A DNA stretch of 54,423 nucleotides, from positions 1 to 54,423 of the forward strand of contig JAAAIG010000173.1 in NCBI GenBank assembly GCA_015852425.1. Reading direction: 5' to 3'. The translations under genes and the position numbers were made by a program. Position 1 is the first letter of the stretch. Each line of letters starts with the position of its first letter. The stretch comes from Gryganskiella cystojenkinii. Its lineage: Eukaryota > Mortierellomycota > Mortierellomycetes > Mortierellales > Mortierellaceae. Under the pieces are notes generated by a model that was given only the letters and a program-made list of their open reading frames with translations, had not been told where the DNA came from and did no database searches. Below are positions 21,327-29,727 of the stretch, piece by piece.

Positions 21327-23276
21327 ATGGACTCCTCGTCAGGTAAAACACTCTCTCATCTCAGAATCAGAGACTCAGATCCGCCTATCCCTTCTCTTCT
21401 CATGGAGTGCTTATATGCCCACAGGAAGAGACCTTGCAAGCTGCCATGATCGACCTGATCTCGCTCTGATTCTTGCGCAACTTTTATCGTCTCGCTCCTT
21501 CGAAAACCACTGCGGCTCCTGAAAAAGCTTGTTCAACCAAAGGTCACTCCCAACTTGCCATATTAACTCCTGTCCATCCGAATTCCACCCTGATTCTGTG
21601 AATAGCCAACGTTGATATCAAGAAGAAGCAGCAGCAGCAGGCTCCCACGCCTCAGAACACCCCCATCTTCAACGCCCCTATCAACTCGTCTGTCCGCCCC
21701 TCTGTCCCCGCCATTGAGGAGGATATGGAGACCATCCAGACCCCTGGTATGTACAAATTTGCTCTATTTTCCTCCACTCGCCTTTGGTACTCAAGAACGG
21801 CTGAAAGGCACCATGTTTTGAACAAGTGGCGATTTATGTGTGTATTTTCGATGTGTCTCTGTTGTTGCGCAATCCTCTGTCATCTGTCATCACCCCCTCT
21901 GTCCCCTCCTGCCCCCTTTGCGCCTCCCCAACAATTTACACGACAACACAAAAAAACTTTTTTTTTCTTCGTTTTTTTATTGTTTTTGTTTTCCTTGTCT
22001 TCCCTTCCCATCCCCAAAACAAGGAACCATAAAAGAACTTGGCAAACTGACTCATCGTCCCCTTTGTAACACACCCATTTGCTTTGGCTGTCTCTGTCCT
22101 GTCCCTTTTTCTTTTTAGGCAACTCTTTGTTAGCCAACAACCCCCAGTTGATGTCGATGTTGCAGGGACGTCTTGGTAACTTGGTCGGTGCTCCCTCCGG
22201 TTATGTCCAGACTCTCGCCCCCGATGTCCGTCGTCGTGTCAAGGGCTTGAAGTCCCTTCAGCACAAGCATGCCGTCTTGGAGGCTGACTTCCAAAAGGAG
22301 ATCTTGGCCTTGGAGAAGAAGTACCTTACTCTCTACACTCCCCTTTACCAGAAGCGTGCCGATTTCATCAGCGGAAAGACCGAGCCTACTGATGCTGAGG
22401 TCGAGGAGGGCGTTAGCGAGGATGAGGATGAGGTCGAGGAGGAGGAGGAGGAGGATGAGGACAAGGAGGTCGAGAAGGTCGAGGGTAAGTACCATTTTGC
22501 CATGCAAGAAGAGCTTTTTGGTTTTTGTTTTCGACCTCTAGCATGTATCAAACTGACCTATTTTCTTCCTTTTTCTTCATGCAATAGGCATCCCTGAGTT
22601 CTGGCTCACTGCCTTGAAGTCCCACCCCCAGTTCGCCGACATCATCACCGAGAAGGATGAGGAGGCTTTGAAGCACTTGGTCGACATCCGCATGGCCTAC
22701 TTTGACAAGCCCGGTTTCCGTCTCGAGTTTGAGTTCTCGCCCAACGAGTTCTTCACCAACTCGCTGTTGACCAAGACTTACCACTACCAGGATGAGCCCG
22801 GTTATGGCGGTGATTTCGTCTATGACCATGCTGAGGGTACCAAGATTGAGTGGAAGGAGGGCAAGGACATGTCCGTCACCGTCGAGACCAAGAAGCAGCG
22901 TCACAAGGGCACCAACAAGACCCGTGTCGTCAAGAAGACCGTCCCCGCCGAGACCTTCTTCTCCTTCTTCACCCCTCCAGTCGCGCCCGAGGATGAGGAT
23001 GACGAAGATATCGATGAGGATGAGGACTTGGATGAGAAGCTCGAGGCTGATTACGGTTTGGGCGAGGAACTCAAGGACTCTATCATCCCCCGTGCAGTTG
23101 ACTGGTTCACTGGCAAGGCTCTCCAATACCAGGATCAGGATGACCAGTACGATGATGATTTCGAGTACGACGATGAGGATGATGAGGAGGATGATGACGA
23201 GGACGATGATGAGGATGATGACAACGAGGGTGTCCCCGCCAAGGACGAGAAGGCCCCCGAGTGCAAGCAGCAATAA
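21327..23276 (+). CDS. NAP1: Nucleosome assembly protein 1
   Basis: Histone chaperone for H2A-H2B and nucleosome assembly factor. Four exons: 21327-21342, 21606-21746, 22119-22484, 22588-23276; 1212 nt, 403 aa; every junction splits a Gly or Ala codon after its first base. Family marks: the dimerisation helix (LEADFQKEILALEKKYLTLY then PLYQKRADFISG), an acidic loop, GIPEFWLTALKSHP, FEFSPNEFFTNSLLTKTYHY, IEWKEGKDM, and KKTVPAETFFSFFTPP. A long Asp/Glu tail follows, and the protein ends ECKQQ, a CaaX-like box as found in animal NAP1L1. The N-terminus is Gln/Pro-rich (KKKQQQQAPTPQ). The gene follows the FKBP chaperone gene, same strand, which suggests but does not prove co-expression. A possible AATAAA lies at 23562. 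Confidence 0.96.
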
Positions 23277-23561
23277 GTTTCTTCCATTTTTTCCTCCTTT
23301 CCTTTTGTCTGAGGAAAGATCTTGTCTTCATTCTCACTTTCATATCCCACTGCATTGTTTCCCCTTCCACTACACTATCATTGAATCTCTTTCAACTTTA
23401 GGCGCCGGTGTTGAGTTGCACCATCAGCTATTCTCCTACATGCCTTAATCGTTACCCATTCACTTATATAAAAAACATTTTTTTTGCCTCCAAAAAACAT
23501 TCATTCACTTTATTACTTCACTTTTTCCACCTTTCTTTCCTCCTTTCATCTTTATTTTTAC

Positions 23562-23567
23562 AATAAA
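23562..23567 (+). terminator. Putative polyadenylation signal AATAAA
   Basis: AATAAA about 285 bases after the NAP1 stop, in an AT- and T-rich context and before the convergent SR-factor gene. The distance is on the long side, so this is tentative. Confidence 0.3.
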
Positions 23568-23797
23568 GCGGACTTTTGCATCAGAAAACGAACAGCATGT
23601 TTATTAACTGAGGTCTTGTTTTTGCAAAGAAGAATATGCTATGTTATGCGGATTGGTTCGTTCCATCATGATTTTTTTCAACAAAGCAAGATCCAATTTT
23701 TTAAAGCTGCAAAGTTTGCAAAACACATAAAGAAACAAAGAGAAAGGTTATTTTTTTGGATGAAGGTACCCTACCAACACGGGTGCACGTTCACGGC

Positions 23798-25899
23798 TTA
23801 AAGACCATCAGGGGTGGGGGAGCGAGCGCTATTGCAGCCAGGAGAGAAGAGAGCGAACGACTGTCAGCTTGAATGCTTTCTTGAGTGCAAAATCGACCGA
23901 TATCATCAACTGTAATGCTGAGACAAGTCTTTAACTTACCGGTCCTGAACAGCAGGGCTCTTGGAACGCTGACGCAAGTCAGCGTTGGAGGCACGGCGCT
24001 CACGGTCACCAACGGGGCTAGGAGAGCGACCACGGCCAGCAGCGGGGGAAAGGTCACGAGGAGCGGCACGGTCATCACGGGAACCACGGCGGTCATCATC
24101 GCGGGAGCCACGACGGTCATCCTCACGGCGGTAGTCACGTCCACGGTCATCACGGCGGTCATCACGACGATCATCGCGACGGTCACGATCGTCACCCCGG
24201 CGGTCATCACGGCGATCATCGCGACGGTCATAACGGTCACGACCATAGTCGCGGTCATCACGGCGATCACGGTAATCACGGCGAGGGGAACGGGAGCGGG
24301 ATCTGGAACGACGGCGAGGAGAACGAGATCTGTTAGGGGTTGTAAGTAGAGAACATGCATGGCGGTCAGATACACTCTTCTCTTTTTCTTGTTTGCTTGT
24401 ATTTTTGTTTCTCCCAAAAAAACCCCCCAGTCGAAAAGATACCACTCCATTTCTTTTCTCCCTCTCTCTCTCTCTCTCCCTCGCTCACACACTCTGCTTC
24501 TCTTATCAAGAGTCCGACTGCGCATGAACGTACAAAGAACATCACGACCCTCAGCGGCTGCACGGTTCAGACTCTGTACAATCGATAGCGACTGCAAAAC
24601 GGACGGATGTGAATAACCCCCAAAGAAAGAAATCGACGTGGCGTCTCGAAGAACCGAATCGACTGTTCAACTGATCGGCATGTTGGGGATAGAGGTCATG
24701 GCACTGGATTGGATGTCTTTTAGATCGGGACGTATCGTTCCGACTGCTCATTCTCTCGTCTTCGTTTCGGCTCCGTGCAGGCGGAAGAGGTTAAAACCTT
24801 AATCAGATACTTGGCGATCGACATTCAGTCGGAATAAGCAGGCACAGCCATTGTTCCATGAAGACACATAGCGACCCAAGAAAGGTTTGTTGATTGATCG
24901 GCTCCTGGGGGAAATCCATGCCACGCAAACGTTCCAGGAAAGACACACTCTTGTATAGAAAAAGGTCCGGCAACCCAGAATCACAGCAAGGAAAAAAAGG
25001 ACGGAAACCAGCGAGCCCACAAGACGGATGGTTGTTCTCTGACACACTCTTCTGAAAATCTCGTCATGTTCGTTCAAGCGGCAACGGCCAAGATATTTTG
25101 CCAGATACAGGCACGGGGCGACACCTCGAGCTGGACCGGCAACCAATACTGACTGAACAAGACCGATGACGATGAAGCGGAACATGGAAAATGTTGACAA
25201 TACCTTCTGCGATCACGGTCACGACCACCACCACCACCTCTGCAGTCTCTGGCCCAGTGTCCTAAGAGACAACAAAAAAAAGGTCAAAAAGGCCATGTCA
25301 ATCCTGATAGACTCATATTTGTATGTTTTTCAATGTCCAAAAGCCCTCAAAAGGTTCCTGGTCCTGGCTCCTTGCAAATGATTCCATACCCTCCTTGCCG
25401 CACTAGATGATCGTGAAAGGAGCACAAGAAAAACGTTTGTTTAGTAAAAAGAGTCGCAACCAACGAAAATAAGAAGGTCATGAAACAGTAGCAAGATGCT
25501 CCACCCGATTATTACCTTGAAGCACTCGTTATCACCGGCACGACGACCGTTGTTCTTGGCAAACTCGACGACCATGGGGTTGCCGTTGACCATGTAACCG
25601 TTCAACTTGTGGACAGCTTCCTCAGCATCACGGATGTCCTCGTACTCGACAAAGCCGTAACCAGAGTTGGTTCCTGGGAAACAGAGAGAGAATCAAGATC
25701 CAACAGGGGTGGGAGGGCATAGTAATTAGGGACATTGTTACGATTTGAGGCGCAAAAAACAAAAGAGTAAACAAATCAAGTCTAATCAAAACATACCACG
25801 CTTGATGTCAAGACGAGTGACTCTGCCGTACTTGGCAAAGATGTCTTCAAGATCCCTGGAGCGGGTATCGGGGGTGAGTCTTCCCAAGAACAAAGCCAT
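23798..25899 (-). CDS. SR-type splicing factor: RRM, CCHC zinc knuckle and RS domain
   Basis: Nuclear pre-mRNA splicing factor of the SRSF7/RSZ class. Six exons: 25899-25797, 25673-25516, 25402-25390, 25261-25204, 24329-23940, 23828-23798; 753 nt, 250 aa. The RRM (residues 1-75) has MALFLGRLTPDTRSRDLEDI (RNP2), SGYGFVEYED (RNP1) and NGYMVNGNPMVVEFAK. A zinc knuckle at residues 85-98 (CFKCGKEGHWARDC) is assembled from three exons, the middle one only 13 nt. The RS-like tail is dominated by RDDR, RDYR and RSRSPRRRSRS, ending SPTPDGL in the last 31-nt exon. If the last donor were skipped, the frame would end at a TAA right after VQDR, so two C-termini are possible. Intron 4 is 874 nt, long for this window. 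Convergent with NAP1. Confidence 0.92.
24330..25203 (-). other. Long intron 4 of the SR splicing-factor gene
   Basis: An 874-nt intron, GTATTG donor and CTAACAG acceptor, between the zinc-knuckle/Gly-rich exon and the RS-domain exon. Other introns here are mostly 60-250 nt. SR-factor genes in many eukaryotes carry poison exons in long introns, but no specific exon could be defined. Confidence 0.6.
25390..25402 (-). other. 13-nt micro-exon encoding part of a zinc knuckle
   Basis: TGCGGCAAGGAGG flanked by ATCTAG acceptor and GTATGG donor. It supplies CGKEG, including the second zinc-binding Cys of the CCHC box, and is the only phase-compatible link between the flanking exons. Confidence 0.85.
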
Positions 25900-26264
25900 T
25901 GTGAATGATTGAATGTAAAAAAATGTGGGGAGTGGTAAAGGAAAGAGATGAAATGCGTTCTTTTTTGGCTTTTTTTTCTTTTTTTTTTTTGAGGTGGAGA
26001 CTGCTTAAATTACTCAGCCACCAAAGGAGGCTTGGTCAGGTGATGGAATTTTGGATGTGACGTTGGAAGCCCAAAAAACGCGAATCATATCCAGGTCGAG
26101 AAACAGCCCTCTCCGCTCGACGAAAGAAAGAGGACATCGCTTCTGCTCCAACGGCATTCATTCAAAAGTGCTCAGTGTTTCTTTGTCGTCATTCTCCCAT
26201 TAATTCATTTGTTCTCTTCTTATTTACATCTCTTCACTACTTGTTCTCTCCACATCTTCACGCC
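25900..26264. promoter_or_regulatory. Divergent intergenic region, SR factor / ARPC4
   Basis: A 365-bp shared 5' flank with a T-rich run at about 25965-25990 and CT-rich sequence leading into the ARPC4 ATG. No specific factor site is claimed. Confidence 0.4.
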
Positions 26265-27271
26265 ATGGTAAAGACACAATGTTGACAGGATAGACACAAT
26301 GAACAGGAAGACATTGACTGGGACACATTCCCTAACGTGGTCTGTTCCATCTACTTTTTTTTTGTCAATGTACATGTCAGTCCAACACTCTCCGACCATA
26401 CCTCAACGCGGTCCGCCAAACGCTCACCGCGGCGATGTGCCTGGAGAACTTTTCTTCCCAGGTTGCCGAACGTCACAACAAGCCCGAGGTTGAGACTAGG
26501 TATAGCTGACAGTTTTTTTTTTCTTTTTCGAATGAGTGCTGTTAAAAATCTCCTTACTCTGCTTGCCAAGGGATGGAACAGCGCCTCCGACCGGCTCGAT
26601 TGACGGCTTTTCCTTAACCCTGGAACATCCTCCTCTTTTTCATAGAGCATCAAAGGAAGTCTTGTTGAACCCTGTGGTCATCAGCCGTAACGACAAGGAA
26701 AAGGTCTTGATCGAGACCTCGGTCAACTCGCTTCGTGTTAGCATCGCCATTAAGCAGGCGGATGAGATCGAACGGATCTTGACCCACAAGTTCACGCGCT
26801 TCTTGATGCAGCGTGCAGAAAGTTTTGTCATCCTCCGTCGCAAGCCAATAGACGTATGTCTGTTCTGTGCCGCGAAAAGCATGGCATCCATTCACTAGGA
26901 GGCGTATGCGGAGAAGTTAGCAAAAGATTGCTAACACTCGTACGCAATTTTTCTACTATACTTTGACCTTTTCTTTCTAGGGATATGACATTTCCTTCTT
27001 GATCACCAACTCACACACAGAGCAAATGTACAAACACAAGTTGGTCGACTTTATCATTCAGTTCATGGAAGAGGTCGACAAGGAGATCAGTGAGATGAAG
27101 TTGAGCCTCAACGCTCGTGCGCGTATCGTCGCGAAAGAATACCTTGCTGGCGTAAGTCGATTCTCATAAAGGAAGTGATGATTGTGGGCTGGCTCGTCGC
27201 GCAGGAATGAACAACGCGACTGATTCTCTATTTGTTTTTGTTGTGTTTTTATCTCTTCTCAGTTCAACTAG
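26265..27271 (+). CDS. ARPC4: Arp2/3 complex subunit 4 (p20-Arc)
   Basis: Core subunit of the Arp2/3 complex that nucleates branched actin, at cortical patches and endocytic sites. Five exons: 26265-26267, 26381-26499, 26646-26853, 26981-27151, 27263-27271; 510 nt, 169 aa, against 168 in human. The first coding exon is just ATG followed by GTAAAG; the next begins TCC AAC ACT, giving [19 protein letters not shown]. The last exon is 9 nt (Phe-Asn-stop). Family sequence is extremely conserved: [79 protein letters not shown], and [20 protein letters not shown]. The start choice rests on phase and on the match of the N-terminus to the family; other nearby ATGs give out-of-phase or stop-containing products. 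Divergent from the SR-factor gene. Confidence 0.96.
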
Positions 27272-27865
27272 GGATGTCCAAGAAGAACAGGATATATCAG
27301 GGCGCTCAACCACCTTTCAAAAAAACACAACATGCCGAAACGTGCTCAATGTCAAGGACGAGGATCGAGTCTCATTGCTTTTTTACCCTGGATGACAAGA
27401 TAACAAAACTCGGATAGAAGAGCAAATTAAAGGCAGGAATACCAAGTGACAAAAAAAAAAAAAATGAGTGAGACGACCGTGAATCGTATCTAAAGAGAAG
27501 GGGAAAAGATAGAATAACACGCTCGGCATGTTTATTATCTATATGTCAGGGGCGTCGTATCATGTTCAATTCGTATCTTTATTAGCTTAAGATGAACAGA
27601 CCCCTCAAGACAATCATTGGCAGGGACTAGCATGTTTGTGCATTGGCTCCAATGGCACAGAACCGAAAGAGGGAGCTCGTTGTGGTTGAGGTGGGAACGG
27701 GGCACAAACACAAATGAAAAAATGGACGACTGAGAAAAGAGACTGGTCACGCACCACGCGCACGGACACGAAACAACAAAATCATTTTCGAGAGACAACC
27801 TCCCCCTCTTCCCCACACATTCCATCTCTTCTCTTCTTTTTTCCCATCAACTTTTCTCCACAACA
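27272..27865. other. Intergenic region between ARPC4 and the first F-box gene
   Basis: Holds the ARPC4 3' flank, an A-run near 27450-27464, and a CT-rich leader (about 27795-27860) before the F-box ATG. A 96-codon minus frame at 27535-27825 has no support. Confidence 0.45.
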
Positions 27866-29524
27866 ATGACATCGTTGCTCCAATTCCATCCCCGATTCCA
27901 TTCAAGTCGACTCGCCCTCCAGTACAGCCACCTCCGTCGTGTCCATAGACGAAAACCAAACTATCGGAACTGCCCTTTTTCGATACCAGAATTGCTCTAC
28001 TGCCTGGGCGGTTACCTTGATGTTCAAACGCTGCTGATATGCATTCGAGTGTCTAAAGCCTGGCACTTTATTCTCTTGCCTTGGCTCTATCTCGAAATCG
28101 AGGTTCAGCCATCCGATACCCGTCAAAAGCCCGCCTTTCATGTCGCTCGGAAACACTCTTCACTTATCCGTCGACTCAACATCAACGGTCACGTCAATGT
28201 CAGCTTTCGACAGTACCTTACGTGCCCTATCCTCTCCCACCTCACCATTCACCAGTACCGAACTTGTTCATCGTTCTCAGAGCTCATTGGTAAGGGGGAT
28301 CCGTACATTCTCTTTATTCAAAGGCACCAAAAGTCCTTGACCTACCTTTCGACCAACCAGGCGACCACAACTGAACTCTTGGACACTATCGCAGCTTGCC
28401 CTAAGTTGCAAGAGCTGCATCTCTCCAAATTGAAACTCGCCAGTGTGGAGGAATGGCTTTCGGTCTACGAGAGAATCTGGTCGCGTTTGAGAGCTTTGAC
28501 CATTCAGGGTGCTTGGCTTGCATCATCACCATCGTCGTCAGACTCGAACAGCAATGGTGACCACCAGGATAACTTTGCAGAGGTTGTAAAGACCCTGTCG
28601 CGGACAGAATCGACTGCCGCGACCGCCAAAATACGGGACCTGACGATCCTTGGCAGTGATCGCGATAAGCCTGTTGCCCTCGCGGGTCATCTCTGGTTGA
28701 TCAAGCAGTGCCCCGACCTCGCTCATCTCCATTGGACGACCCCCAATCACGACCTCGAAAGCGGACCCATGCATCTGTTGATGCAAGAGGTCCGAGCTGG
28801 GTCTGTTGCAGCAGCATCAACCGCAGCTGGCGCGCGACGTGGAAGCGGACAACCGCAAAGATGGTGGTGGCATACCCTCGAGTCCCTTTCACTGCGACAA
28901 CGATTCCTTCATCAGGATTTTGCAGTCCTAGTCAAGGCCATGACTCGGTTCATAAAACTTGACCTGGCCTCTTCGAATTTTGACCTGGACTGTTGGCGCA
29001 TTCTTCAAGCTAGTCCACACATGCGAACTCTCAAAGTACTCAACTTTGAATCTTGTCTGGACCTGGCCGGCTCTGCAGTTCAAGAGATGTTGTGCACGAT
29101 GCCTCAACTCGAGGTATTCAAGGCCCATGCTCTTTCGGACATGGATATCCGAAGCGATGCTCGACCTTGGGTATGCTCGCAAAGTCTGCGAAGTCTAGGT
29201 CTGTCTTTCAAATTGGACTCGTCACCGTCGATCTCTCGACCGACGATCCTGTCCCGGCTCGCAAGTCTCGAGAACCTGGAACACCTTCAGTTGAACAATC
29301 ATGCGCATCCGGACCCTGTCTTGCAGTTGTCCTTGATCGAAGGACTGGATCAACTCGGGACTCTGGTTCGGTTAAAGACATTTGAGCAACCTGTCACGGT
29401 CCACTGGGGAAGTGCCGAAGCTGAATGGGTAGAGGAGAACTGGCCCATGTTGCGATCGCTCAAGCGGGTCAAGTTGTCTCGAGAGGCCAGGGCACTGCTT
29501 AGAAGTCTTCAAATCAAATACTAA
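27866..29524 (+). CDS. F-box/LRR-like protein, tandem copy 1
   Basis: Intronless, 552 aa. An F-box-like segment lies at about residues 37-75: CPFSIPELLYCLGGYLDVQT then LLICIRVSKAWHFILLP, with the typical PELL, L...D..T and V(C/S)K.W positions. The rest is a Leu-rich, irregular repeat region (for example LRRLNINGHVNVSF, CPKLQELHLSKL, LAGSAVQEMLCTMPQLEVF), which in SCF ubiquitin ligases would bind substrates. A short Ser/Asn low-complexity loop (about residues 214-230) interrupts it. The ATG at 27866 is the first in frame and follows a CT-rich leader. Sequence shared with the next gene at DLDCWR.LQ, GSAVQEMLC and RPWVC shows the two are paralogues. The substrate is unknown; such families are expanded in Mortierella-like fungi. 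Confidence 0.85.
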   Translation: MTSLLQFHPRFHSSRLALQYSHLRRVHRRKPNYRNCPFSIPELLYCLGGYLDVQTLLICIRVSKAWHFILLPWLYLEIEVQPSDTRQKPAFHVARKHSSLIRRLNINGHVNVSFRQYLTCPILSHLTIHQYRTCSSFSELIGKGDPYILFIQRHQKSLTYLSTNQATTTELLDTIAACPKLQELHLSKLKLASVEEWLSVYERIWSRLRALTIQGAWLASSPSSSDSNSNGDHQDNFAEVVKTLSRTESTAATAKIRDLTILGSDRDKPVALAGHLWLIKQCPDLAHLHWTTPNHDLESGPMHLLMQEVRAGSVAAASTAAGARRGSGQPQRWWWHTLESLSLRQRFLHQDFAVLVKAMTRFIKLDLASSNFDLDCWRILQASPHMRTLKVLNFESCLDLAGSAVQEMLCTMPQLEVFKAHALSDMDIRSDARPWVCSQSLRSLGLSFKLDSSPSISRPTILSRLASLENLEHLQLNNHAHPDPVLQLSLIEGLDQLGTLVRLKTFEQPVTVHWGSAEAEWVEENWPMLRSLKRVKLSREARALLRSLQIKY

Positions 29525-29727
29525 AAAATCTTTCATGCAACAATGCCATTGGTTTGCACATGTCGTTGTTGAACTATCGAAAGCGGCGCAATGTATCAAG
29601 CATATGTCCATGGTGTATATATTTTTTTTTTCTTATCCACCTGCTACGGTACCTTCCTCGTTCTCTCTCTTTATCTTTCGCATCAGTCCCACTTCCTTTT
29701 TCCCATCTGCAATTCACATTTTATCCA

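Noticed and set aside
22548..23273. 241-codon minus-strand frame opposite NAP1
   Set aside because: Antisense shadow of the NAP1 coding exon and its Asp/Glu tail.
23791..24597. 268-codon frame overlapping the SR-factor RS exon
   Set aside because: Alternative frame through the RDDR repeats giving Thr/Val/Met-rich junk; the RS reading frame fits the spliced gene.
24799..25200. 133-codon minus-strand frame inside intron 4 of the SR-factor gene
   Set aside because: No motif, lies wholly within a well-supported intron, and has weak coding bias; kept only as a possible site for regulatory exons.
29554..29727. Upstream extension of the second F-box protein
   Set aside because: The frame is open but encodes Phe/Leu/Ser-rich sequence from T-rich DNA; the ATG at 29728 starts normal coding sequence.
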